64,000 nucleotides of DNA from Brenneria izadpanahii (GTDB taxonomy: Bacteria > Pseudomonadota > Gammaproteobacteria > Enterobacterales > Enterobacteriaceae), in NCBI RefSeq assembly GCF_017569925.1, contig NZ_CP050854.1, positions 3,472,001-3,536,000 of the forward strand, read 5' to 3'. Positions 35,419-45,299 of this stretch are shown here, piece by piece. The notes beneath the pieces were generated by a model. It worked only from the letters and a program-made list of their open reading frames with translations, was not told the origin of the DNA and ran no database searches. The stretch's first letter is position 1; each line of letters starts with the position of its first letter. Position numbers and translations under genes: made by a program.

Positions 35419-36468
35419 TTAGTAGAAGTCGACGCGCAGATAGCCTTTGCCGGTCGCCAGGCCGACTGCCGGCGTCTGGCCGGTAACGCTGACCGGATAA
35501 GCCCCGATTTTGACGCTGGCGCTGGCGGCGTCGTCAAGCACGAACGGGATCACGCTCGATAGGGAGTTGGGCGTCAGCGGGTTGTTGTCGCCGTCGGTGA
35601 TGATGAATCCGATGTCGGCGTTGTCGGAAACGATCATATTGTCTTTCACGTTGTCGGCCTGCACGCGCAGCGACAGGCTGGTCTGCGCTTCAATGCCCTT
35701 ACACTGAATGCCGATGCTGCGGTTGGCGGGCGTTACGCCCTCCGCTATCTGACCGGCGGTTTTGAACGCGCCGGTCGAAACGCTGCCGAAATCGATGGCG
35801 ATGATTTGCCCGGCGTTCAGTTCACAGCTTTGCGGCACCGTGACCGTACCGCTCAAATAACCCACCGCGATCGGGGTGCCGGTGCCCAGACCTGCTCCGC
35901 CCTGATTGGCGTACAGATAGAAGATAGGAATTGATGAGATGGTGGTAATACCGACGAACGGACGTTTGATGCGGAAGTTGACCCGCACGCGGCTGCCGCT
36001 GGCCAGCGTCGATCCGCAGCGCCCTTGGCAATTATTGTTGACGTCGGTGAAAGGGACATACTGGTACACAAGCTGTCCCAGATTGACGTTATTGATACCG
36101 ATCTGCGAGGCGACTTGCAGGTAATCATTACTGCCGATGTCGTACCATTTGGTATCGCCTTCGGCAACCGCGAAGGTCAGCGACGGCCCGACCGTCGAGG
36201 TAAAATAGGTATCGGGTCCGCCTCTGCATGCGCCGCCGATCGCCGACGATCCTGATGCGGTTTCATCCCGCCACCCGGTCTCATAGCCGGTATAGTTCTG
36301 GGTGGAGGCGATGGTATAGGCGAAGTTATAGGTGGTCGGGGAGCCGCTGACCGTACTGCACTGCGCAGCCCACCCAATCTGCGGCAGCCCCAGCGCGCCA
36401 GCCGCCAGCGTTATCCAAAGCGCATTGCCGCGCACGGCGCAGAGCGTATTTCTCACAAGCTGTTTCAT
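35419..36468 (-). CDS. Fimbrial tip adhesin (FimH-like), first copy
   Basis: A 349-residue adhesin: signal peptide (ending near IGWAAQC), lectin-like domain with cysteines (GGACRGG, NNNCQGRCGS) and a pilin domain beginning YLSGTVTVPQSCELNAGQ and ending GYLRVDFY. I chose the ATG at 36468 (MKQLVRN...) because it starts a standard signal peptide. An earlier ATG at 36579 overlaps the usher stop and would add a non-signal extension; no strong ribosome binding site marks either. It is the first of two adhesin-minor pilin pairs. Confidence 0.85.
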   Translation of the reverse strand: MKQLVRNTLCAVRGNALWITLAAGALGLPQIGWAAQCSTVSGSPTTYNFAYTIASTQNYTGYETGWRDETASGSSAIGGACRGGPDTYFTSTVGPSLTFAVAEGDTKWYDIGSNDYLQVASQIGINNVNLGQLVYQYVPFTDVNNNCQGRCGSTLASGSRVRVNFRIKRPFVGITTISSIPIFYLYANQGGAGLGTGTPIAVGYLSGTVTVPQSCELNAGQIIAIDFGSVSTGAFKTAGQIAEGVTPANRSIGIQCKGIEAQTSLSLRVQADNVKDNMIVSDNADIGFIITDGDNNPLTPNSLSSVIPFVLDDAASASVKIGAYPVSVTGQTPAVGLATGKGYLRVDFY

Positions 36469-36569
36469 TAGCGTTTCGCTTTTAATACCGAGATTGTTGA
36501 TCGATTCCCACTGCCGTTCGGCCGTGGCGGAGCGCCGAGGCGCTGCTGTTGCTCTTTCTAGCTTCCGTT

Positions 36570-39191
36570 TCATTGGCATCCCGATTTGGCATAGGTTATC
36601 GGCTGATTTTCACTGCCGTCCGGCAGCGTATAATCGACCAGACATTGCTGCTGCGCGCCGCTGCCCCATTCAACTTTCAGCGTGCCTTTATTCGGCAGGC
36701 CGGAGAGGAATACCTGGCCGTTATCGCCGACGATGCCGGTGTAATCGCTATCGGTGCGCCTAACCTGCGCGCCAAACGGCACCGCCTTTCCATCCCGCTG
36801 CAACAGGGTAATCAAAGCGCGCCCCCCCACGCGGGCACGGAAATCCGCCCGCACCAATGCGCCGCGCGTCGGCACCACATTCACCACCGCGTTGTCAATC
36901 TCGGTATTGGTTTTCAGCGAATCGATATCCAGCGCAATGCGGTTGGCGCGATATACGCTGGCGTAGGGGATCACCGCATAACCGCGCCAGTCTGTGCGTA
37001 TGCCGGTGGTGTTGAGCAACTTCACATCTTCGGCGCCCGGCGCCTTGATTAGCACATTGGTGTCGCCCAACGGCTGGCTAAGCGTGATGCCGTTGGCGTG
37101 GGCGACGATGCCGCCGTTCAAACCGTAGTTCAGCTGATGGTAATTGCGGTAGTAGTTGTAACCGACGTTGCTATTGCCGTAAGCGCCTTGATAGTTGAGG
37201 TCAACGCCGCCGCTGTAATCGATGTTTTTATTGCCATAGCCCTGCCGGATGCTGTAGTTGAGGTTATTATCTTCCAGCAGCGTACCGCTGACGCCGGCCT
37301 GGTGAACGGTGCGGTGACGGTTGTCGGTGGTGGCGTTATAAGTCGCGTAAGCGCTGTTGCTGGAATTGCTGAAAATGCCTTTGTTTTGAGCGGGGCTGAG
37401 CCACTGGCCAATCGGCAGCGAGAGGTTGAAGGAAATCATCCGATCGCTATCGTCAAGCCCCTGGCTTTTGTTGTAGCTGTACGTCAGGTTATAACTAATG
37501 TTGTTATAGTTACCGCTGTAGCCCACTTGCCATAGCTCGTTGCTGCGATCGCTTTGCCAATAGGTCTGCCGGTTGGCGGAGAAAAATATCGACCCCATTC
37601 CCTCTGCCAACTGCTGAGAAATGTTGATTTGCATTTGGCTTTTCTTGGCATGGCGCAGGTCGTAGTAGTCGCGGTAGACGATACGATCGGTCACCGAATC
37701 ATCAATGGTGTAGCCCTGCATATTCTTGTAGCTGGCTTCATCCAGCGTAAAGAATCCTTTGGTTGAATAGCGGTAGCCGAGAAGCTGGAAGTTGGTGCCG
37801 AGGTCATTAAGCGATTTGGCGTACAAGAAACGCGCCGACTGGCCGTCATGCTCGCTGCCGTCCGCCAGTTTGGTATGGGCCTGCGTGACGTCCAAAGATA
37901 ACGCGCCCCAATAGCCCAAATTTTGACCGGCGCCGAACGCCACGGATTCATAGTCTTGCGACAATTGGCCGCCGCCGTACAGCGTAGTACCGTGCGGCAA
38001 CCCCCAGATCAACGTGCCCTGCGCGAATTTCGGTTCGCTCTGCTGGCTAATGTTGCTGCGGTATTCCGCCAGCGTAACGGCGTACTTGACGTGGCCTTCT
38101 CGTTGCAGCAGCGGCACGGCCGAATAAGGCAGGGTAAAGCTATTGACGCTATTGTCGCTTTCGGTAACCGTCACTTGCAAGTCACCGCTGGATGACGTGG
38201 GATATAAGTCGTTGATAACGAACGCGCCGGGCGCGACGTACGCCTGATAAATGACGTAGCCGTTTTGTCGGATGGTGACGCGGGCGTTGCTCTTGGCGAT
38301 ACCGCGGATCGTAGGGGCGAAACCGCGCAGGCTGTCCGGCAGCATGGTATCGTCAGACGCCAATTGCACGCCGCGGAACCCCAGACTGTCGAACACTTCG
38401 CCAGGTGTAGTGCTGTCGCCAATCGTCACCTGACTGCGCCACGGCGTAATCGCATGTTGTAAATAAGTGCTGACGTGCTGCCATTCGCTGTTGCTGACGT
38501 TGTGCTGCTGGTTATAGTTCCAGGTAGAGAAGTCGCGCAGACGCCAGCCTTTCCAGTTTATTCCGCTGTCTAAATTGAGAAAATAGTTATCGCTGTCGGT
38601 GCTGCCGCCGGAGGTGTTGCTGCCGGTGAAATGGTAATTGAGCAACGCGCTGGTGATACCATCATCCCACTGTTCCGGCGGAATATAGCCGCGCCCGCGG
38701 TGCGTCAACGCGACTTGCGGCACGCTGAGATAAAGGCGTTGCAGCTCGAAATTGAAGGTACTGCCGGCATCGGGGATTGCCGCCGCCAGCGATATGCATT
38801 TATCGTTCGGCGCCTGCGCGATGTCGGGAATAGAGCTTACATTGATATTAAGCTGCTCCAGCATCGGCCGCGTCAGGCAGGCTTCCAGCCCGGTGTTGTC
38901 TGATGCCGCCGCGACGGCGTTTTTCGCTGCCGCCGGCTTGGCATGAAAGGAGACGTCGCGGGAAGTGGCAAACTCGTCGTTGATATAAATATCCACGCGG
39001 TAAATACCGGGCGGCTGTCCTTCGCCACGTTCGAAACGCGATAGGTCGGCAACGGCGGACGGGTCGTTCGATAGAAACGACGGATTAAAATACTCTTCAG
39101 CCGATGCGCCGCCAAATGGGAGCGCGATGCTCAATATAATCGCCTGACATAGCGGATTCAGGCGGCAATGTATAGGGATTAGCGACTGCAT
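36570..39191 (-). CDS. Fimbrial outer-membrane usher (FimD/PapC family)
   Basis: An 873-residue outer-membrane assembly platform. It has a signal peptide (ending near GASAEEYFN), the N-terminal chaperone-binding domain (FNPSFLSNDPSAVADLSRFERG), the beta-barrel with a plug segment (GFAPTIRGIAKSNARVTIRQ), and C-terminal domains ending in a cysteine pair (QQCLVDY and KSGCQ). Length and order of parts are normal, so it should be functional. GAGGA precedes the ATG. It follows the chaperone by about 100 bp and precedes the adhesin pairs. Confidence 0.95.
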   Translation of the reverse strand: MQSLIPIHCRLNPLCQAIILSIALPFGGASAEEYFNPSFLSNDPSAVADLSRFERGEGQPPGIYRVDIYINDEFATSRDVSFHAKPAAAKNAVAAASDNTGLEACLTRPMLEQLNINVSSIPDIAQAPNDKCISLAAAIPDAGSTFNFELQRLYLSVPQVALTHRGRGYIPPEQWDDGITSALLNYHFTGSNTSGGSTDSDNYFLNLDSGINWKGWRLRDFSTWNYNQQHNVSNSEWQHVSTYLQHAITPWRSQVTIGDSTTPGEVFDSLGFRGVQLASDDTMLPDSLRGFAPTIRGIAKSNARVTIRQNGYVIYQAYVAPGAFVINDLYPTSSSGDLQVTVTESDNSVNSFTLPYSAVPLLQREGHVKYAVTLAEYRSNISQQSEPKFAQGTLIWGLPHGTTLYGGGQLSQDYESVAFGAGQNLGYWGALSLDVTQAHTKLADGSEHDGQSARFLYAKSLNDLGTNFQLLGYRYSTKGFFTLDEASYKNMQGYTIDDSVTDRIVYRDYYDLRHAKKSQMQINISQQLAEGMGSIFFSANRQTYWQSDRSNELWQVGYSGNYNNISYNLTYSYNKSQGLDDSDRMISFNLSLPIGQWLSPAQNKGIFSNSSNSAYATYNATTDNRHRTVHQAGVSGTLLEDNNLNYSIRQGYGNKNIDYSGGVDLNYQGAYGNSNVGYNYYRNYHQLNYGLNGGIVAHANGITLSQPLGDTNVLIKAPGAEDVKLLNTTGIRTDWRGYAVIPYASVYRANRIALDIDSLKTNTEIDNAVVNVVPTRGALVRADFRARVGGRALITLLQRDGKAVPFGAQVRRTDSDYTGIVGDNGQVFLSGLPNKGTLKVEWGSGAQQQCLVDYTLPDGSENQPITYAKSGCQ

Positions 39192-39293
39192 TCGAAAATC
39201 CTCGCTGTTATAACGAAAACGCGCCCGCGAGCGAAAATTGGGTATTGCGCTTTTATTTGCTTTAGTTTTGGTGCCGATAGCGATGCGCTGAAA

Positions 39294-40013
39294 TCACTTC
39301 AGTACGCCGATCGCCTTGGGCGTATTGCCACCGTAATCGTTAATGGTCTGATAGGTCAGATCGCCGCTGGTCCCGGCTGGAAGCGCTATCGAAACGTTCC
39401 CGTTAGGCGGCACCATGGTATTGGGAAGCTTTTTCCCGCTTCTATTGATGTTCACTAAGGTGATGTAATAAGGCGTGGGGTTATCGATGCGGACCGTTTC
39501 GTTGACACGGCTGAAATGCAGTTTTTCTGGCGCCTCAATAGATGAAATAGCCAGGTTGGCCGGACGCACGAACAACTTGATGCGGGACAATACCGCCAAC
39601 TGCAGCACATTTTTATTCTGCAGGTCGTTTTTATCCACCGATGGTATCGCCTTGACGTTCATCCAGAAGAGAGACTCTCTGTCAGCCGGCAGCGCTTTAC
39701 CGGCATACATGATGCGCAGCGTATTTTCGCCTTTGGGATTGGCGACAAACAGCGGCGGCGTTACGACGAAATCGCCGGTTTTGTTGCCGTTACTGTCCTC
39801 CACCCAGGATTGAATCAGAAAACGCGATTTATCATCGCTGTTGTTGATGGTCAATGATGTCTGGGTCGCGCCGGCGGGATAGATAACGCGCGTGGCGCCA
39901 AGACCGATGCCCCCCGCCAGCACGGATTGAGAAACAGTCAATAAAGAAAACGCAATGCCGACGCGAGCTAACCAGCGTAATGACGTCGTATATAATGATG
40001 GGGTATTAAACAC
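39294..40013 (-). CDS. Fimbrial periplasmic chaperone (FimC/PapD family)
   Basis: A 239-residue PapD-like chaperone with two immunoglobulin-like domains. The signal peptide ends near SQSVLAGG. The first domain has GLGATRVIYPAGATQTSL, and LFWMNVKAIPS matches the family FWxNVxxIP segment before the G1 strand. IKLFVRP is the family signature. I placed the start at GTG 40013, with GAGG six bases upstream; the frame is open to 40208, but those residues include no signal peptide and would make the protein too long. Second gene of the operon. Confidence 0.92.
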   Translation of the reverse strand: MFNTPSLYTTSLRWLARVGIAFSLLTVSQSVLAGGIGLGATRVIYPAGATQTSLTINNSDDKSRFLIQSWVEDSNGNKTGDFVVTPPLFVANPKGENTLRIMYAGKALPADRESLFWMNVKAIPSVDKNDLQNKNVLQLAVLSRIKLFVRPANLAISSIEAPEKLHFSRVNETVRIDNPTPYYITLVNINRSGKKLPNTMVPPNGNVSIALPAGTSGDLTYQTINDYGGNTPKAIGVLK

Positions 40014-40228
40014 ACTAGACCTCGTTGATGCATAATTGATGCATAAATAGACGTAAAGCAGTCGGTTCTCTAATGGCCGCAGGGCTGCGCTTCTGTCGGG
40101 CGACAGGCGAAAATGGGAGCGACAGAACGCCATCGCGCGGTAGCGGTGAAGAGTGTCCTTGCAATGACCCTTTCCAACTGAATCAGCCTTCCCTGGCTTG
40201 TTGTTCACATCCTTATACGTGTTGCGGC

Positions 40229-40786
40229 TTATTCATATTGCATGGTGAAGGTGGCATCCGCGTCGGCCTGACCAGGGGTAACGGTAGCCAGAGTTGATTT
40301 ATAACGTGCGGTAAAGTTCAACGTATTACCGTTACCGTTGACCAGCGTCTGAGCAGCGGAGAAAGTGGAACCGTTTGGCGGCAATACGGTGCCTTTGCTG
40401 TCGGAAATTTCAATACCAACGCCGCTTGCTGCGCCGGCGCCGCCATTAGTGATGTTGCTGGTGGTCAGCACGGTGTTATCGGTGGAATCTGCTGAACCAT
40501 TGAAAGCAACGGCTGCGGTAGTCGATACGGTGGTATCACAATCTTCAAGCTTGATAGTGAACGGAACTTTGCTGGTATATGACCCCACTGCGGTGAAGTT
40601 AGCCGTACGGTACTGACCCAGGTTTACCGTCTGGTCGGCGGAATTGGTGCTTACCGCACAGGCGGCGTTAACGATCTCGCCTTTAAAATGAACGGTACCG
40701 CCAGAAACGGTTGTCGTTGCGGCGGCGGCCAAACCAGATGACAGCACAGATGCACCGATCAGGGCGCTGAGTAGTAATTTACGCAT
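40229..40786 (-). CDS. Major fimbrial subunit (type 1-like pilin)
   Basis: A 185-residue secreted pilin. The signal peptide is MRKLLLSALIGASVLSSGLA. The mature part begins ATTTVSGGTVHFKGEIVNAAC, the classic FimA opening, with the second disulphide cysteine in LEDCDTT and the C-terminal ATFTMQYE motif for donor-strand exchange. It is the first gene of the operon, as usual for the major subunit. ATG at 40786 is chosen because it begins the signal peptide. Confidence 0.93.
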   Translation of the reverse strand: MRKLLLSALIGASVLSSGLAAAATTTVSGGTVHFKGEIVNAACAVSTNSADQTVNLGQYRTANFTAVGSYTSKVPFTIKLEDCDTTVSTTAAVAFNGSADSTDNTVLTTSNITNGGAGAASGVGIEISDSKGTVLPPNGSTFSAAQTLVNGNGNTLNFTARYKSTLATVTPGQADADATFTMQYE

Positions 40787-41607
40787 AAGTGAAGATTCCT
40801 TAATTACCAATAAATGAATGTGATATAGCGACCACATGATTATTTCTCATATGCCGCAATCCATCCTGAAATCGATATAAGAAGCGACCGATACGGTTCA
40901 TTCTTAAATAGAGTTCAGCGCGGCGGTATTGAGAAAAATACTGCATGCACAGCATCCTTTCCGCCTTTTTATTATTTTCAAAAAAAGACGACATAGGGGA
41001 TAAACAAACAAAAAACGAAAGATAGTGATAAAAATCTTAACGAACCACGGATCCCCGCCCAACGCAGACAAATAATCTAAAAAACGAAAAATACAAAAAA
41101 CAACACACTGTTTTATCTTAATGGATCATCAATGATAAAATTTTGCAAAACCAAATAAAAAACATCATATGACTAAAAGTATTTATTAAATGTTAAAGAA
41201 TAAAAGTATCCAGCCCGAAATAATTTACCCGATAAGAATAACGACACCAAATAAAAACGGTTAAATTAACCCGCTATTTGTCAGCAATGTAAATATTCAC
41301 ACACAGATAAATACGGACCGGTGAAATATGATAACCAGGTGAAATACTCAAAAACAGCTTTGGCAGGAAATAAGTAAAAAGGCGGAGCCCACGCCGCTCG
41401 GCGATGGGCTAATAATATGGGAAGAGCGCTCAACTGACGCTATTTAACGAATAGCAAGCCGGGTAATTAATAATGATGAAATATTGTCCGTTATTCCTGA
41501 TAATACCCGGTCGCATTCGGGGCAGTTGAAGCGCGGCAAAGAGTATGTATCTGTTGACAAGGCTGACGATGCGAGGGCCGGAGATCGCGCAGTTAGCTAA
41601 ATTCTAA
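40787..41607. other. A+T-rich region upstream of the fimbrial operon
   Basis: About 820 bp of non-coding, strongly A+T-rich DNA from 40840 to 41340. It should hold the fimA promoter and is the type of DNA silenced by H-NS. I saw no pair of inverted repeats or recombinase gene that would suggest a fim-type invertible switch. Confidence 0.5.
41378..41410 (-). terminator. Hairpin with U tract on the minus strand
   Basis: Arms AGCCCA and TGGGCT, with an inner GCCG/CGGC stem, followed on the minus strand by CCGCCTTTTTAC. It may end transcription of the regulator at 41608-42213, although it lies about 200 bp beyond its stop. Confidence 0.4.
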
Positions 41608-42213
41608 TCAAAAAGAGATTTTTTTTAACCGCCCGTTCTCCATTTCAATGGCCTGCTCCTCCTGTAGTTTCTTTAATATTCTAAATATGGTGCTTCTTGA
41701 TAACGAGGTTCTCTCGGCGATATAGGTTAAGGCGCTAAAACGCTGCCTGACTTCCGGCGGCAGGTTATTCAATGAAATCAGCATTTTTTCTACGATAGAG
41801 ACCGAGTCGCCATCGTTATCGACACAAAAGTTAACCAGATAATGAAACCAGAAATTGACGATATTTAGAACATCATCAAATCGTTGATAGGCGGTGACCA
41901 CTCTAAAAGCAAGATCGAAGGGCAAACATCTTATTTTTCCGTAATCAATCCTTTCAAGATAAATATCATCGCAGCCTAATACCGCCTGCGACCAGCCCAC
42001 AATAGATGGAGATAAAATGACCGAAATAACTTTGTTATCTCTAGTCCGCTTCATTAAAAACTCACCTTCATCAAGAAAATAGATAACTTTCCCGTTTTCG
42101 GTATGGATATGATAACGTCGTTTCCCTTTAACAATTTCGCTTGGCGCAGCCGAGCTTGTATATGGATAAAGCATTTTTGTCAGACGAGATATGGATTGCT
42201 CCAGATCAACCAT
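41608..42213 (-). CDS. Winged-helix regulator of the IprA/YaiV (Crp-fold) type
   Basis: A 201-residue protein: an N-terminal cyclic-nucleotide-binding-like beta-roll (~30-120; GKVIYFLDEGEFLMKRTRDN, SPSIVGWSQAVLG) and a C-terminal helix-turn-helix (~150-195; LTYIAERTSLSRSTIFRILKKLQEEQ). It resembles the IprA/YaiV group of enterobacterial regulators, related in fold to Crp/Fnr but without conserved nucleotide-binding residues. It lies upstream of the fimbrial operon on the same strand, separated by A+T-rich DNA, so control of fimbriae is a reasonable guess. AAGG precedes the ATG. Confidence 0.78.
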   Translation of the reverse strand: MVDLEQSISRLTKMLYPYTSSAAPSEIVKGKRRYHIHTENGKVIYFLDEGEFLMKRTRDNKVISVILSPSIVGWSQAVLGCDDIYLERIDYGKIRCLPFDLAFRVVTAYQRFDDVLNIVNFWFHYLVNFCVDNDGDSVSIVEKMLISLNNLPPEVRQRFSALTYIAERTSLSRSTIFRILKKLQEEQAIEMENGRLKKISF

Positions 42214-42690
42214 TCGAGTAACCTTAATATAAAAATAATAAAAAATATTTCATTAATAATGCATGGAAAAATCCAAGCTATTTTTCTAGTAAATATGTTT
42301 ACCTAATTACCCAATATATTTCAGGCGCAGGAAAGCGGCCCATGTACCTGAAAGGTGAAGGGTATATATCCTGTGTGCAACTCACTTTAAAATATAGAAG
42401 TATTTTTCAAAATACGCGATAAATCGCCCCAATAGAATAAACATCCAAACATTAAGGTTAAACCCGACATTCAACAAAACTATAGCCTAAAAAAAACAAA
42501 ACTATAAATTAATATGCTAAAAAAACCTCAATTCACACAATGACGCCATTAACGGACTAAGAAAATTCTTATTAGCAAATGAAACCCAATGTTAAATAAA
42601 TGTTCAAAACAGTATTCTGACTCGCCACCGTCTTGCTGACGAAGGGAAAAGCGCCGACGCGGATGTCACGCCAACAACGCCGTCGCGGAT
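42214..42690. other. A+T-rich intergenic region
   Basis: This 477-bp stretch has very low G+C and no recognisable gene. It probably carries the promoter of the regulator at 42213 in its right half; nothing else stands out. Confidence 0.4.
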
Positions 42691-43731
42691 TCAGACCGCG
42701 CGTTGCCGTTCACGGATAATAGCGCCCAGCAACTGGTGTAAGCGGTCCCGGTGGCCGGTGCGCGCCGCCGACGAACCGCCGTCCGAGGTCATCACGACGG
42801 TCAGCGCCAGCCGGGGCACGATATAGAGCATTTGTCCGCCGAAGCCCCAGGCATAGTGTACCTCCTCATCGGCGATCCGCGTCTGGAACCAGCCATAGCC
42901 ATAACCATCGCCGGTATAGGGTGATTGCGTTCGCGGCTGCCAGGACGCCGCAATCCACGCAGGAGAGATCAACCGCTCGCCAGCCGGCGTGACGCCGCCC
43001 ATGCGGTAAAGTTCGCCAAAAGCCAGCAACGAGCGCGGACTCATCGCCATTTCGTTGCCGCCCAGATAAATGCCCTGCGGATCGCGCGTCCAACCCGTAA
43101 TGGCAAAACCATCCAGCGGCCCAAGCCAATCACGCGCCAGTTGCAGAGCGGTACGTCCGGTTTGCCGGGAAAGGATCGCCGACAGCAAATGCGTTGAGCC
43201 GGTGGAGTAGATCATGCGTCCGCCGGGGTCGTCGTCAAACGGTCGGGCCAACGCCGCGCGAACCCAGTTACGGCTATTGGCCCAGGCGCCGTACCCCGCC
43301 CCCGAGGTTGATGCCAATCCCGCCTGCATGGATAACAAATTCCCGATGGTTATTTTGCTCATGCGGGGATCGGGATGCGCGGGCAGCGCATCGGCAAGCA
43401 GCGGCGCTATCGTCTGATCCGGCCCGTCGAGGATACCTTTATCAATCGCAATGCCGACCAAAGCCGATATCACCGATTTCGACGCGGATTTGATATTCGT
43501 GGGCGCGGTGGTCAAGTGCCCCCGATAGCCACGCTCAGCCACAATCCGGCCCTGCCAGGCGATAACCACCGTTTCCAACGGCGCGATCTCTTCCGCCTCG
43601 TCAAGCAGCCGCGTCACCGCCGCCGAATCCGCCGCGGCAACCGCCGGCAGCCCCAAAAGCAGCGCGAAGATAAGCGCGAAACTTCCCCGCCTCATACCGC
43701 AACATAAGTAAACGCCGTACCGCTTCTTCAT
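42691..43731 (-). CDS. Exported serine hydrolase, class C beta-lactamase-like
   Basis: A 346-residue penicillin-binding-protein-like hydrolase with an N-terminal signal peptide (LIFALLLGLPAVAAADS). The nucleophile is in SASK (SxxK). The second motif reads YSTGS in place of the usual YxN, and HYAWGFGGQ takes the place of KTG. This pattern is common in esterase-like members. It lies downstream of murP; in E. coli the murQP operon is followed by yfeW, also a class C-type protein, but this one is shorter and not recognisably its ortholog. A terminator-like hairpin lies between it and murP. ATG at 43731 follows GAGG. Possibly a cell-wall peptide or ester hydrolase. Confidence 0.78.
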   Translation of the reverse strand: MKKRYGVYLCCGMRRGSFALIFALLLGLPAVAAADSAAVTRLLDEAEEIAPLETVVIAWQGRIVAERGYRGHLTTAPTNIKSASKSVISALVGIAIDKGILDGPDQTIAPLLADALPAHPDPRMSKITIGNLLSMQAGLASTSGAGYGAWANSRNWVRAALARPFDDDPGGRMIYSTGSTHLLSAILSRQTGRTALQLARDWLGPLDGFAITGWTRDPQGIYLGGNEMAMSPRSLLAFGELYRMGGVTPAGERLISPAWIAASWQPRTQSPYTGDGYGYGWFQTRIADEEVHYAWGFGGQMLYIVPRLALTVVMTSDGGSSAARTGHRDRLHQLLGAIIRERQRAV

Positions 43732-43812
43732 AGGCAAAATCCTCAAGGTATTAATACGGACATTAAAGATAACGGCGGGTGAAGGTCAAGATGCGTCCCG
43801 ATGGGAAAAGAT

Positions 43813-43845
43813 GCCTTGCCGCCATCCGCTGCCCGGCGGCAAGGC
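43813..43845 (-). terminator. Terminator downstream of murP
   Basis: Perfect 11-base arms GCCTTGCCGCC and GGCGGCAAGGC; on the minus strand the stem is followed by ATCTTTTCCC. It should end the murQ-murP transcript and partly insulate the serine hydrolase gene. Confidence 0.75.
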
Positions 43846-43853
43846 AAGCCGAC

Positions 43854-45299
43854 TTAGCTTAAATCGACATTTTTGCTGCCGAAGAACCAGGTGAAAATAA
43901 AACCGGCGGCGTAAGACACCAGCAGCCCGGCGATATACACCAGAATACCGGCATAAATGCCCTGCCCAGACGTCATCAGCGGAATAGAGACGATGCCGGA
44001 AGGACCAAAGACGGTATTCAGCCCGATCGGCAATCCCAGATAGGCCACCAGTCCGATGAAAAATCCGCCGGCTGCGCCGCCCAAACAGGCGGTGATAAAC
44101 GGTTTTAGCCGGGGCAGCGTGACCCCGTAAATCAATGGCTCGCCGATGCCGAGGATCCCAGGGATGATCGCCCCCTTGATCTGGGTGCGCAATACGGAGC
44201 CGGTTTTCGCTCTGACAAACAGCGCGATTGACGCGCCAACCTGTCCCCCGCCGGCCATGGCCAGAATTGGAAACAGCGAGTTAAATCCCTGGGCGTCCAT
44301 CAGGGCGAAATAGACCGGAACAAACCCCTGATGAATGCCGAACATCACCGCAATGAGGAATAGCCCCGCCAGAACCGCGCTGCCAATCGGATTGCCATTC
44401 AGATTCAGGAACAGCCACGACATGCCTTTGAACAGTTCGCCCCCAAGCGGCATGATCACCACGAACGTCACCGCGCCCATAATCAACAGCGTAATGACCG
44501 ACGTCAGGATCATATCCAGATTGTCGGGCATGAATTTCCGCACCATCCGCTCGACCCAGGCGCCCATAATCGTGGCGATCAGCACGCCGATAATGCTGCC
44601 TCTGGGATCGATGGGCAGCCCAAAGAAATTATCGATTCCCGCGTAGTAGCCTACCTTGGCGTCCGGCGCGTAGCCCAGCACGAAAAGCGAGGCGATGATG
44701 GCCCCGTTGACGCCGGTGCCGCCGAAAGCCTTTTGCGCATTATGGCCGATCAGAATACTCAGAAAGGCGAAGAGCCCCTTGCTGAATATCTTCATATAAC
44801 CAATGGCGCTAATCAGCCAGGGGCTGGGGGACTCGGCGCCAAGCACCAGACTCTGCTCCAGCAGGGTGGCGATCCCCAGCAGCAGCCCGGCGGCAATGAA
44901 GCCAGGGATCAGCGGCGTAAAGATGGTGGCAAATTTGGTGAAAAAGTGATGAATCGCGCTGCTCTGTTTCGATTTGATCTGCTTTTTATTCTCTGAGGCG
45001 ATCGATTTGAGATCCCTGGGGGCGTCCGCGCTTTCCGGCGCGGCGCGGCTGAGCAAGGCGTTCATCATTTCGGCGGCGGTTTGCGCCTTACCGGGACCAA
45101 GAACAATCTGTAATTGATCGTCGCCCTCAATCACGCCCATCACACCGTCAACGCGTTTCAGCGCATCGTGCTCAACCAACTCCCGGTCCGTCAGCGTTAA
45201 ACGCAGCCGCGTCATACAGTTGCCGCAAAGCGTGATATTTCCGCCGCCGCCCACATGGACGAGAATCTGTTCGATCATTGCTTGGTTTATTTTAGCCAT
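43854..45299 (-). CDS. murP: PTS N-acetylmuramic acid transporter, EIIBC component
   Basis: A 481-residue inner-membrane PTS protein. The N-terminal EIIB domain (~1-90) has the phosphorylated cysteine in [13 protein letters not shown] linker leads to the EIIC domain (~120-480), with [10 protein letters not shown], the substrate-site motif [13 protein letters not shown] and no EIIA domain. It imports N-acetylmuramic acid as the 6-phosphate and needs a crr-type EIIA from elsewhere. The ATG at 45299 overlaps the end of murQ by eight bases. Length and partner agree with E. coli MurP. Regulated by MurR, encoded divergently beyond murQ. Confidence 0.93.
   Translation of the reverse strand: MAKINQAMIEQILVHVGGGGNITLCGNCMTRLRLTLTDRELVEHDALKRVDGVMGVIEGDDQLQIVLGPGKAQTAAEMMNALLSRAAPESADAPRDLKSIASENKKQIKSKQSSAIHHFFTKFATIFTPLIPGFIAAGLLLGIATLLEQSLVLGAESPSPWLISAIGYMKIFSKGLFAFLSILIGHNAQKAFGGTGVNGAIIASLFVLGYAPDAKVGYYAGIDNFFGLPIDPRGSIIGVLIATIMGAWVERMVRKFMPDNLDMILTSVITLLIMGAVTFVVIMPLGGELFKGMSWLFLNLNGNPIGSAVLAGLFLIAVMFGIHQGFVPVYFALMDAQGFNSLFPILAMAGGGQVGASIALFVRAKTGSVLRTQIKGAIIPGILGIGEPLIYGVTLPRLKPFITACLGGAAGGFFIGLVAYLGLPIGLNTVFGPSGIVSIPLMTSGQGIYAGILVYIAGLLVSYAAGFIFTWFFGSKNVDLS

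Noticed and set aside
40787..41607. Invertible fim-type promoter switch
   Set aside because: No pair of inverted repeats was seen in the region, and no tyrosine recombinase gene is present nearby.
42691..43731. Assignment as yfeW (PBP4B) from its place after murP
   Set aside because: It is much shorter, the sequence does not resemble YfeW beyond general class C motifs, and a terminator separates it from murP.
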